DNA from: a virus
Length of the DNA: 20,630 nt
Reading direction: 5' to 3' (one strand)
IMG/VR virus record: IMGVR_UViG_3300037090_000092
Location: 1 to 20,630 of that record
The notes below the pieces were generated by a model that made no database searches, was not told the origin of the DNA, and was given only the letters and a program-made list of their open reading frames with translations. Shown in pieces: positions 1 to 6,104 of the stretch; within the stretch, counting starts at the first letter, position 1, and every line of letters starts with the position of its first letter. A program made the translations under genes and the position numbers.

Positions 1-1
1 T

Positions 2-367
2 ATAAAAGTAGAATATAAACTCGACTTTGGAGGAAAAGACAGAACCAATATTGCAGAGATGCAGTTAGACAGAGGGGTGGGCTTTGAGGAATTTAGTATT
101 GGCGATAGTATCGGCGTTGATTATTATCTCTTTGGAAAAAAGATTTCAGATACTTGGTTTAAAACAGAAGCAAGGGTAGTTCACATAGGATTTACCGACA
201 GAAATAGTACCTACGATAATCACAAGGGTAAGATAAAGGTTGATGCAATGAGCAATATAGATACCATTGCAGAACCACCTAAACATATTGAACAAAGAGA
301 AAAGGTGTTTGTTAATCTTTCTCCAAATGAATATGATGATGAAAACGGTGACCCATTGCCTTTTTAA
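2..367 (+). CDS. OB-fold SSB-like protein, 5' end outside window
   Basis: The frame is open from base 2, so the gene begins upstream; an internal Met at 59 is not needed as a start. The visible 121 residues alternate hydrophobic strands (a YKLDFGGKD stretch, then IGVDYYLFGK, then WFKTEARVVHI), which resembles the OB fold of the small Bacteroidota DUF3127/single-strand-binding-like proteins. The C-terminus is acidic and ends DENGDPLPF. Known SSB tails end in acidic residues plus PF and recruit replication and repair partners, so I infer a single-stranded DNA-binding role. The next gene begins 9 bases downstream in the same operon. The family assignment rests on pattern only and the N-terminus is missing; it could be another small OB-fold protein. 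Confidence 0.5.
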   Translation: MKVEYKLDFGGKDRTNIAEMQLDRGVGFEEFSIGDSIGVDYYLFGKKISDTWFKTEARVVHIGFTDRNSTYDNHKGKIKVDAMSNIDTIAEPPKHIEQREKVFVNLSPNEYDDENGDPLPF

Positions 368-376
368 TTACATAAA

Positions 377-661
377 ATGAAAAAGAAAGTATTAACAACC
401 GATGATCTTTATAATGGTTGGCTTGTTAAATACCACGGCATAACAGTACAAGAACTTCTTGAAAAAGAACCGGAGTTATGCAAGACCTCCGAATGGTATA
501 AGAAATATGCAGTTACTACCGAACAATATGACGAATGGTACAAATGGGCAATCAAAGAGATACAAAAGTTCTATCATTGTTCCAAGAAGACCGCAATAAG
601 AAATTTTGCTTTTGATTATTTAAATGTTTCACCGAGTATAAAAGATGAACCAGACAATTAA
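377..661 (+). CDS. small hypothetical phage protein, 94 aa
   Basis: I do not recognise a function. The 94-residue product is rich in Trp, Tyr and Lys. Paired Trp-Tyr positions (EWYKKY, then EWYKWA) are followed by a basic helix (CSKKTAIRNFAFDYLNVSP). Arrangements like this occur in small uncharacterised phage proteins. It has no signal peptide, membrane segment or obvious metal site. It starts at an ATG 9 bases after the SSB-like gene, without a Shine-Dalgarno sequence. Its last 17 bases overlap the start of the first glycosyltransferase, so the two are probably translationally coupled. The gene call is fairly safe; the role is unknown. Confidence 0.7.
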   Translation: MKKKVLTTDDLYNGWLVKYHGITVQELLEKEPELCKTSEWYKKYAVTTEQYDEWYKWAIKEIQKFYHCSKKTAIRNFAFDYLNVSPSIKDEPDN

Positions 662-1319
662 TGTGGGGATAGCAAGTTTACCCGAAAGAAGTGGAAGCCT
701 GCAAAAGGTTTTAGACTCACTTACCAATCAGGCAGACAATATTTATGTTATTTTAAACTATGGTTTGCAAGAAGCACCGCAGTGGATCAATGATTTTAAA
801 AATGTGTATTGGACTATTAGCGGTAATGAGTTTGGAGCCAACGCAAAATTCACCATGTCTGACAAGGTAAAAGGGTATTTTTTTAGCTGTGATGATGATT
901 TATTATATCCTAATAATTATGTATCTCTTACAAAAAACATGATTGATTTTTATCATTGTATAATAACCTATCATGGAAAACGGTATGACGGGGAAAGGCC
1001 AATATCATCTTATAAAAGATCATTTACTACCAATATACGATGCTTAAATTCATGGTATAAAAACACTGAAGTTCATGTTGGAGGTACTGGGTGCATGGGT
1101 TTTCATACAGACGACTACAAACCATCCTATGATGTACAGGCACAAAAAAACATGGCAGATATATTTTTGGCACAGGACGCACACATGAAAGGAGTAAAGA
1201 TAATGGCACTTGCACATGGCAGGGATTTTTTAAGGTATTTGCCGCCTAATGATAAAACAGTTTGGCAAACATCTTCGGATATAGTACAAACTGAAATACT
1301 AAATTCTTTTTTGAAATGA
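645..1319 (+). CDS. family 2-like glycosyltransferase (GT-A fold)
   Basis: This 224-residue protein looks like a compact GT-A glycosyltransferase. The N-terminus (INVGIASLPERSGSLQKVLDSL) matches the opening beta-strand plus loop that binds the nucleotide in GT2-like enzymes. FFSCDDDLLYP at about residues 78-88 supplies the acidic DDD cluster that normally holds the divalent metal of the sugar nucleotide. A VGGTGCMGFH segment and a later LAQDAHMKG segment fit the acceptor/catalytic half. At 224 aa it is near the minimum for a catalytic domain, with no membrane segment. The start overlaps the previous gene by 17 bases, and its TGA stop overlaps the next ATG (ATGA). Donor and acceptor cannot be read from the sequence; virion protein, DNA base or host surface sugar are all possible. 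Confidence 0.68.
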   Translation: MNQTINVGIASLPERSGSLQKVLDSLTNQADNIYVILNYGLQEAPQWINDFKNVYWTISGNEFGANAKFTMSDKVKGYFFSCDDDLLYPNNYVSLTKNMIDFYHCIITYHGKRYDGERPISSYKRSFTTNIRCLNSWYKNTEVHVGGTGCMGFHTDDYKPSYDVQAQKNMADIFLAQDAHMKGVKIMALAHGRDFLRYLPPNDKTVWQTSSDIVQTEILNSFLK

Positions 1320-2005
1320 AGTTTGGAATTTTAACAATAAGTTTTAAAAGAATTAAAATATTACGTCTTTTTTTAGCTTCCATAAAAAGATTAAGAAGCG
1401 ATTGTGGTTATTTTCCCTGCGTGGTGGTTGGTGATGAAGAACACAAGCAACTCTGTGAGCAATACGAAGTCCATCATATCACACAAACCAATCATCCAGC
1501 CACGGCAAAGTTCAACACAGGAGTAGACTATCTTATGAGTATACAATGTAGATACATAATTGTTGCGGGATCAGATGATATTATTTCCACAACGCTACTA
1601 AAAAGGTGCATTACAGAAATGGAATTGGATTACGATCTTGTAGGAATTTCGTCTATATATTTCTATGCGGCTGATGGTCAACATAAAGGAAGTCTACGTC
1701 ACCTAAAAACTAAAGATCAAATTTTGGGCGTGTGTAGGTGTATCAATCGAAGGATCATTGAAAAGGTTGGTGGAGTACTTTGGAACAAAGAAAGTTCATG
1801 GGGCATGGACGGCATAGCACTAAGGAATATTCAACCCCATGTAAAGACATGGAAGATAGTTGAAGGGGATTGTTTTGATGTTAAGACCAAAGAAAATCTT
1901 AATAAGATAACTTTCTGGTTAAGCAAACTTCAAAGCCAAGAAAACCCAGAAAAGTTCTACTCAATACTTTCAAAGGAAGAAAAGCAAATACTAAATGAAA
2001 TATAA
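1316..2005 (+). CDS. second small glycosyltransferase, GT2-like
   Basis: The 229-residue product opens with FGILTISFKRIKILRLFLASI, typical of the first strand and helix of GT2-like enzymes. It has YIIVAGSDDIIS at about residues 82-93, an SDD motif in the place of the metal-binding DxD, and a later SSWGMDGIAL segment that may be the catalytic acidic region. It starts with an ATGA overlap to the first glycosyltransferase and ends with a one-base overlap to the nucleotidase, so it is part of a tightly coupled operon. The first two glycosyltransferases share size and layout but little obvious sequence, so they likely act on different sugars or acceptors. There is no membrane anchor. The substrate is unknown. 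Fold assignment is from motifs only. Confidence 0.62.
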   Translation: MKFGILTISFKRIKILRLFLASIKRLRSDCGYFPCVVVGDEEHKQLCEQYEVHHITQTNHPATAKFNTGVDYLMSIQCRYIIVAGSDDIISTTLLKRCITEMELDYDLVGISSIYFYAADGQHKGSLRHLKTKDQILGVCRCINRRIIEKVGGVLWNKESSWGMDGIALRNIQPHVKTWKIVEGDCFDVKTKENLNKITFWLSKLQSQENPEKFYSILSKEEKQILNEI

Positions 2006-2565
2006 TGAGACAACAAATCTTACTTGACATGGATGGTGTGCTTGTAGACTTCCTTTCGGGGGCATTAGAAGCACTTAATAGAGACTTTAACAAGCATATT
2101 ACCATCGAACAATACGCTTCCGAGTTCGGACAGTGGGGAACTTATGATTACTATGGGATAACCGTAGAGCAATTCTGGAACTCTATTCACGAGACTCCTG
2201 ATTTCTGGTATAACCTCAAGCCGATGCCGTGGTATAAGGAACTTTATGCCTTACTGTCGGAAATAGGAGAAGTAACCATACTTACGACCCCATCGCTCGA
2301 TCCGTCTTGCGCAATGCAGAAACTTCAATGGCTCGATAATTACATGAACATTAAGTCAGATGCAGTCTTTCTTGGTTCACGCAAATATCTCATGGCAGGC
2401 AATGGAATCCTTATAGACGACTATCAGAAGAACGTAGAAAAATTTAAGTCATCAAGAGGCGATGCTATTCTTATTCCATCTAACTGGAACACCAACGGAC
2501 TCACGTTTAAGAGAATTAAGAGTACAATTGATCCATTTTTTGCAGGAGTAATTTTACCAAGATAA
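2005..2565 (+). CDS. HAD-family 5'(3')-deoxyribonucleotidase
   Basis: The 186-residue protein starts with the HAD motif I LLDMDGVLVDF; D8 is the expected nucleophile and D10 the acid/base. ILTTPS is a motif II candidate, and LIDDYQKNVEKF near residues 130-145 is the motif IV acidic pair. Size, motif spacing and the Trp/Tyr-rich cap (WGTYDYYGITVEQFW, then FWYNLKPMPW) fit the cytosolic NT5C-type 5'(3')-deoxyribonucleotidase family, which removes the phosphate from deoxynucleoside monophosphates. Phages use such enzymes to shape the dNTP pool. The neighbouring diphosphohydrolase gene would produce dNMPs that this enzyme could consume, which supports the call. It starts one base before the previous stop ends (TAATG). 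Confidence 0.82.
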   Translation: MRQQILLDMDGVLVDFLSGALEALNRDFNKHITIEQYASEFGQWGTYDYYGITVEQFWNSIHETPDFWYNLKPMPWYKELYALLSEIGEVTILTTPSLDPSCAMQKLQWLDNYMNIKSDAVFLGSRKYLMAGNGILIDDYQKNVEKFKSSRGDAILIPSNWNTNGLTFKRIKSTIDPFFAGVILPR

Positions 2566-2567
2566 AA

Positions 2568-2900
2568 ATGTCAGAAAATAAAGGATTACGGTATAACACA
2601 GGTAAGCGGAAATGGTCTTTAGTCCATTTCAAGTCATTAGAGCCGATGATTGAAGTCATGGAGTTCGGTGCAAAGAAATATGCCGTTGATAATTGGAAAC
2701 AGGGATTCGACAAGAAAGAGATTCTTGAGTCCCTACAAAGGCATCTTGCAAAACTCTTTGACGGAGAAGATATAGATCAAGAAAGCGGATTGCATCATAT
2801 TGGGCATATAATGTGCAATGCAATGTTTTACAGTTTTTACATGAATAAGGAGAAGGAAAGTAATGACACCAAAAACCGAAATATACCAAGTTCGATTTAA
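2568..2900 (+). CDS. dATP/dGTP diphosphohydrolase domain protein (MazG-related)
   Basis: The 110-residue product has the layout of the phage dATP/dGTP diphosphohydrolase family (DUF5664, related to MazG/MazZ): KGLRYNTGKRKW at the N-terminus, then EFGAKKYAVDNWKQG, then LQRHLAKLFDGEDIDQESG and HHIGHIMCNAMF. The acidic and His residues in the helices are the expected Mg-binding and catalytic set. Members of this family hydrolyse purine dNTPs to dNMP and pyrophosphate, so a role in nucleotide-pool cleansing or in favouring a modified base is plausible. It follows the nucleotidase by 2 bases, and its 3' end overlaps the next gene by 38 bases. No purZ-like gene is present here, so a Z-DNA pathway is not supported. 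Confidence 0.8.
   Translation: MSENKGLRYNTGKRKWSLVHFKSLEPMIEVMEFGAKKYAVDNWKQGFDKKEILESLQRHLAKLFDGEDIDQESGLHHIGHIMCNAMFYSFYMNKEKESNDTKNRNIPSSI
2847..2852 (+). promoter_or_regulatory. Shine-Dalgarno for the 90-aa gene
   Basis: AAGGAG lies 10 bases before the ATG at 2863, inside the end of the upstream gene. Good Shine-Dalgarno matches are rare in this window, and here it fixes the start of the overlapping gene. Confidence 0.5.
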
Positions 2901-3135
2901 CAAGTACACCACGGGTAATGGAGACGTTGCATTTTCCTCCTATACCTTAGATAGTCCATATCTTGTTGGCATGGCAAAAATAAACCCCATAAAGATTGTA
3001 TTAATCAAAGATAGGGTACACGTTACCTTTGAAGATGGAGGAAAACATGTATTCGGTTATGGGGCAGACACGGAATTACTCTATCGCCCGGTAGAGCAAA
3101 AGACAGAAGAAACTAAAACAGACACAACAGAATAA
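2863..3135 (+). CDS. small hypothetical protein with KTKT FYxxxLIM-like beta-rich fold, function unknown
   Basis: The 90-residue product is beta-rich: alternating strands (TEIYQVRFNKY, then VAFSSYTLD, then IKIVLIKDRVHVTF and HVFGYG) are followed by a polar tail rich in Glu, Thr and Lys. The strand pattern suggests a small beta-barrel or beta-sandwich, but I recognise no family. Note that the 'KTKT/LIM' wording in the call is only a loose descriptive tag and carries no functional claim. The start overlaps the diphosphohydrolase by 38 bases and is backed by an AAGGAG sequence 10 bases upstream, which also argues that this is a real gene. The next gene starts 4 bases after its stop. Confidence 0.62.
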   Translation: MTPKTEIYQVRFNKYTTGNGDVAFSSYTLDSPYLVGMAKINPIKIVLIKDRVHVTFEDGGKHVFGYGADTELLYRPVEQKTEETKTDTTE

Positions 3136-3139
3136 ACTA

Positions 3140-3907
3140 ATGGCTGAACTACTCAAACAGACGGTAAGTAAAAGGGAACTGGACGAAGGAATCATACCTA
3201 TCAACATGGTTCTTTGCGAGCAATACTACAGCAATGAAGGACTCACCACAAAGTCAGGTATCATAATAGGAGTTAATAAAGAGCTGATTTATGCTGATCC
3301 CGATAATCTCGATGATGACTCTACACATGCGGCTGATCTCGCAGAGGTGTCAATGATCGTTTACAAAACCCCGCAAAAGCTATACTTTAATACTGAAGAT
3401 AGGGAAAAGAGTATGCCGTGGTTGACCGACATGGCATTAGAAAAAGGATGGGAAATATGGACAAATACCATTGACAGCCTTAACGCAGTTACGCTTGTGT
3501 GTGATGGCAAAACCTATAAACTTATTTCATATTCAGATATTTATTGTGCAAGATACCGTATAACACTTACTAAAATCATGTTTGCAATCAAAGTTAGAAT
3601 GCTAAATGGCTACGTTCTTGTCACCCTAAAAAACAAAGAATCTCTTTCCGGGTTTGACGTAATATCAGAAGAGTGCTTAGATAAAACGAAAGGTGTAATC
3701 TCGTATATTGGAAACCCAGTCAAAGAATATCTAAATCCTGATTATAGCCATATAGAAGACCTTCGTACAGGAGATACTGTATTATTCAACCCTAAGGCTG
3801 GAATTTGGGCTTTGGAAAGGCAAAAGTATGCCAGCCGTTTTGACGACAAACAAATTTACTACGTGGTACATAGAAAGGATATTAATGCAGTCCTTTCAAG
3901 AAAATGA
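3140..3907 (+). CDS. tandem GroES-like (co-chaperonin) protein, putative
   Basis: The 255-residue product seems to hold two GroES-like domains. The C-terminal one (about 152-254) runs MLNGYVLVTLKNKES, SGFDVISEE, GVISYIGNP, DLRTGDTVLFNPKAG, then VVHRKDINAVL. That is the order of strand, mobile loop, GxVxxxG strand, GD-V-F turn and final DI-A strand seen in GroES. The N-terminal half repeats the scheme in diverged form: INMVLCEQYYSNEG, KSGIIIGV, VSMIVYKTP, then KLISYSDIYCAR. Phage T4 gp31 shows that phages can supply their own co-chaperonin to fold the capsid protein with host GroEL; I infer a similar role here. Its stop overlaps the third glycosyltransferase (ATGA). A two-domain form is unusual, and the N-terminal domain is the weaker part of the call. 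Confidence 0.5.
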   Translation: MAELLKQTVSKRELDEGIIPINMVLCEQYYSNEGLTTKSGIIIGVNKELIYADPDNLDDDSTHAADLAEVSMIVYKTPQKLYFNTEDREKSMPWLTDMALEKGWEIWTNTIDSLNAVTLVCDGKTYKLISYSDIYCARYRITLTKIMFAIKVRMLNGYVLVTLKNKESLSGFDVISEECLDKTKGVISYIGNPVKEYLNPDYSHIEDLRTGDTVLFNPKAGIWALERQKYASRFDDKQIYYVVHRKDINAVLSRK

Positions 3908-4911
3908 CCATCTCCGTCTGCATACCCGTTCGCAATGAAGACCCCGAACTCTTAATTGAAGTTTTGTATAATTTTACACGTGATTATCCTTATGATGAAC
4001 TTGAGATAGTCTTTTATAACGATGGTAGCGTTAACACAGATGGGTCATTTGCGTCACTCCATAACATAAATTTTCCGCAAAGGATAAAAAACTACCTAAA
4101 AATTATAGAAAGCAAAGAACAGTACGGAGTGGGATATGGCATGGATCGTTGCGTAGAAGCGTCCAGAGGCACGATCGTTGTTTTAGCAGGCGCCGATACA
4201 TTTCCGCAGAGATCGTGGTTCTATGACGTTAAATTGCTTGTAAAAGACAATCAAATCGGTTGCTGTGCAAGTGTGGGGCTTAATTTAGGCAATTATGATA
4301 TTGATGCACCCGATAGAACTACAAGATATGGGGCAAAATTACTTTATAAAGTGACAGTAGACGATTTGCCCATAGAGTCTAAGTTAAGAAGTAATCTTGA
4401 ATATAGGGATATACTTGAAGGCAAATGGGCATCAAAGAAATCAGACGAACCTTATGAGATAAGTTGTTTAATGGGGGCGTTTTATTTTATGAAGCGTGAG
4501 TTCTACGAAAAAACATACGGTTGGGACACTATCGAAGGGCAACGATTAATAGGCCACCAAGGCTGGGGAAAGTTGGAAAGTTATTTAAGTTTAAAGGCAC
4601 GTGTCTACGGAGGAAAATGTATAGTTTATCCTAATATCAGGGTAGGGCATGTGTTTGCCAAATTCAATGAGGACGAGCCGCCAAGAGCCATAAGAGACGA
4701 TCTAAAATGGTTCAATGGACTATTTATGGCACATACTATGCTCGAAGAATCTTTCAGAGACGAGTTAATAAACTTTCCCCACCATAGTCTTAATTTAAGC
4801 ACAGCACAGGCTTACATAAGGCGCAATTGGAGCAAGGTACAGGAAGTCAGAGATCGAAATGAAAGAGAAGGTAAATTACTCTCTAGAAATGATGTGGAAA
4901 ATAATGTGTAA
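3904..4911 (+). CDS. family 2 glycosyltransferase, GalNAc-transferase-like
   Basis: This 335-residue protein is the most typical glycosyltransferase of the three. ISVCIPVRNEDPELLIEVL opens the nucleotide-binding domain and EIVFYNDGS follows. GYGMDRCVEASRGTIVVLAGADTF has the helix plus a GAD acidic site in the DxD position. ISCLMGAFYFMKREFYEKTYGWD then GHQGWGKLESYLSLKARVYGG match the acceptor-side signature of GT2/polypeptide GalNAc-transferase-like enzymes, where the G-W-G-x-E-L/Y region carries the catalytic acid. VYPNIRVGHVF follows. The C-terminal 60 residues are helical and charged. It is cytosolic, without membrane segments. It is the last gene of the left operon and is joined by ATGA to the GroES-like gene. 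The acceptor is unknown. Confidence 0.82.
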   Translation: MTISVCIPVRNEDPELLIEVLYNFTRDYPYDELEIVFYNDGSVNTDGSFASLHNINFPQRIKNYLKIIESKEQYGVGYGMDRCVEASRGTIVVLAGADTFPQRSWFYDVKLLVKDNQIGCCASVGLNLGNYDIDAPDRTTRYGAKLLYKVTVDDLPIESKLRSNLEYRDILEGKWASKKSDEPYEISCLMGAFYFMKREFYEKTYGWDTIEGQRLIGHQGWGKLESYLSLKARVYGGKCIVYPNIRVGHVFAKFNEDEPPRAIRDDLKWFNGLFMAHTMLEESFRDELINFPHHSLNLSTAQAYIRRNWSKVQEVRDRNEREGKLLSRNDVENNV

Positions 4912-4916
4912 TTTTG

Positions 4917-4956
4917 TGGCGTTGTAAATATATTGTAAAATTAAATTTTCACGCCA
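4917..4956 (+). repeat. short inverted repeat before the paralogue pair
   Basis: TGGCGT (4917-4922) and ACGCCA (4951-4956) are perfect inverted copies separated by 28 very AT-rich bases, and the second arm touches the ATG at 4957. No consensus TAnnTTTG box is present between them; the nearest is TAAATTTT at 4942-4949, one base off, which would give an almost leaderless message. It could be an operator, a divergent promoter region or a weak RNA stem. Confidence 0.35.
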
Positions 4957-5502
4957 ATGATTCTTTTTATTGCTAAAGTTTACTCTTGGAACGATTTCAG
5001 AAACGCCGGAATGAGAAAAACTGCATCTGATGGTGCATCAAGAGAGTTTTTGCTTAATCCGCATTTTATGACGGACATAACAACCAACGCCACCTATGGT
5101 TCAAATTTAAAGTACTCTGACAATTTTCTTGACAGGAGAGAGGGTTTGAGTACGTTGATTATCGACAAGACTCCTGCACAAATTATCGTTTATGCTAACA
5201 CGGCAGCTTATAGTAACACTATTACACTGCCTGTTCATCCTCACAACAATCCTGATAAAGCTGGGGTTAATACCGTTATACAGTGGGCGAATATAGTCTA
5301 CGCTAATAGATATAATCCTAATCCGGGTGCTCATTGTTGGGTAGTTTATCTTGAAGGAGCATTTAAGAGAAAAGAAGTTCTTGTTAACCTTGCTATCGAA
5401 GACGTGATGAGCCGGGTAAGAGGGGGAGGAACAACATCAACATTCACTTCAGTTCATAATTTTTTCTCTCGTATCTACGAATTGACCAATAATATTATCT
5501 AA
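4957..5502 (+). CDS. virion-type hypothetical protein, paralogue A
   Basis: The 181-residue product is rich in Asn, Thr and aromatic residues, with a beta-strand pattern and no signal peptide. I do not recognise a named family. It aligns along its whole length with the next gene: REFLLNPHFMTDI with SYLLNTNRLTGI, DNFLDRREG with NPFDNREHK, ITLPVHP with MTLPIYP, GVNTVIQ with TVNTIIP, and VVYLEGAFKRKEVLVNL with IVYYIESGYKLVRARVNL. The pair is therefore a tandem duplication. It has an extra C-terminal tail of about 30 residues that starts with RGGGTT. Its position just before the terminase suggests a head-associated or accessory structural protein, but that is inference. Confidence 0.7.
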   Translation: MILFIAKVYSWNDFRNAGMRKTASDGASREFLLNPHFMTDITTNATYGSNLKYSDNFLDRREGLSTLIIDKTPAQIIVYANTAAYSNTITLPVHPHNNPDKAGVNTVIQWANIVYANRYNPNPGAHCWVVYLEGAFKRKEVLVNLAIEDVMSRVRGGGTTSTFTSVHNFFSRIYELTNNII

Positions 5503-5505
5503 GCC

Positions 5506-6009
5506 ATGCCAGTAACCACTCACTCATTTATTCCTTCGATGCTCTTTGCGGCAACTGTCACCAAATGGCAGACCGTCAAAGCAGATCACAATAGGAGGGT
5601 AAGGGATACCACAAGTGGTACTTCGTATCTTCTGAACACCAACAGGCTTACTGGAATCCGGGTAATGACCGATACAGCCTACTCAAGTCTCTATTACATT
5701 GAGAATCCTTTTGACAACAGGGAGCATAAAGAATATATGGAGTTACACATGACAGTAGCAGACATCAGTACTCAGATAAACACTACTCCAACTCATCTCG
5801 AAATGACATTACCGATCTATCCTAAGATGGATAGTACCAAAAGTACTGTAAACACCATAATCCCTATTCAAAACTTCGCATGGGCAGTAGCAGTTGCAGA
5901 TAGTGGAAGCGCAGCCGATTCTATTGTGTATTATATCGAAAGTGGATATAAACTTGTGCGGGCGAGAGTTAACTTAACTTTAACTGCTTTACTTGCACTT
6001 ATAGCATAA
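5506..6009 (+). CDS. virion-type hypothetical protein, paralogue B
   Basis: The 167-residue product is the diverged tandem copy of the gene before it, which ends 3 bases upstream. It has its own 10-residue N-terminal extension (MPVTTHSFIP) and ends soon after the shared VNL strand, in a hydrophobic run (LTALLALIA). Its last 70 residues are low in charge and rich in Ala, Val and Ile. Conserved pattern between the copies (LLN, DNRE, TLPxxP, VNTxI, VxYxE) probably marks the core fold. A strong terminator follows 36 bases after the stop, so this gene closes the left transcription unit. The function is unknown; a small virion protein is plausible. Confidence 0.68.
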   Translation: MPVTTHSFIPSMLFAATVTKWQTVKADHNRRVRDTTSGTSYLLNTNRLTGIRVMTDTAYSSLYYIENPFDNREHKEYMELHMTVADISTQINTTPTHLEMTLPIYPKMDSTKSTVNTIIPIQNFAWAVAVADSGSAADSIVYYIESGYKLVRARVNLTLTALLALIA

Positions 6010-6010
6010 T

Positions 6011-6031
6011 ACCATTACGAAACCATTACGA
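6011..6031 (+). repeat. tandem direct repeat, 11-base period
   Basis: ACCATTACGA occurs at 6011-6020 and again at 6022-6031. It lies between the stop of paralogue B and the terminator stem, upstream of the terminase promoter. It may be a small operator or a chance repeat. Confidence 0.4.
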
Positions 6032-6044
6032 ATTTTCAACATCT

Positions 6045-6073
6045 AGGCAGAGTTAAACGCTCTGCCTTTTTTT
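6045..6073 (+). terminator. rho-independent terminator before terminase
   Basis: AGGCAGAG (6045-6052) and CTCTGCCT (6060-6067) form a perfect 8-bp stem around a 7-base loop, followed by a run of T to 6073. It ends the left operon and touches the terminase promoter. Confidence 0.88.
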
Positions 6074-6076
6074 ATT

Positions 6077-6084
6077 TACCTTTG
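6077..6084 (+). promoter_or_regulatory. Bacteroidota-type promoter for terminase (TACCTTTG)
   Basis: TACCTTTG matches the -7 consensus TAnnTTTG, four bases after the terminator T-run. Transcription should begin about 6090, so the GTG at 6084 that extends the terminase frame cannot be the start and the ATG at 6105 is used. No good -33 TTTG is seen. Confidence 0.7.
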
Positions 6085-6104
6085 TGAAAACGAAACAGAA
6101 ACGA

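Noticed and set aside
2568-2900. Possible Z-genome (2-aminoadenine) pathway from the MazZ-like diphosphohydrolase
   Set aside because: No purZ-like succinoaminodeoxyadenylate synthase or dATP-specific phosphohydrolase is in the window. The domain alone is common in other phages.
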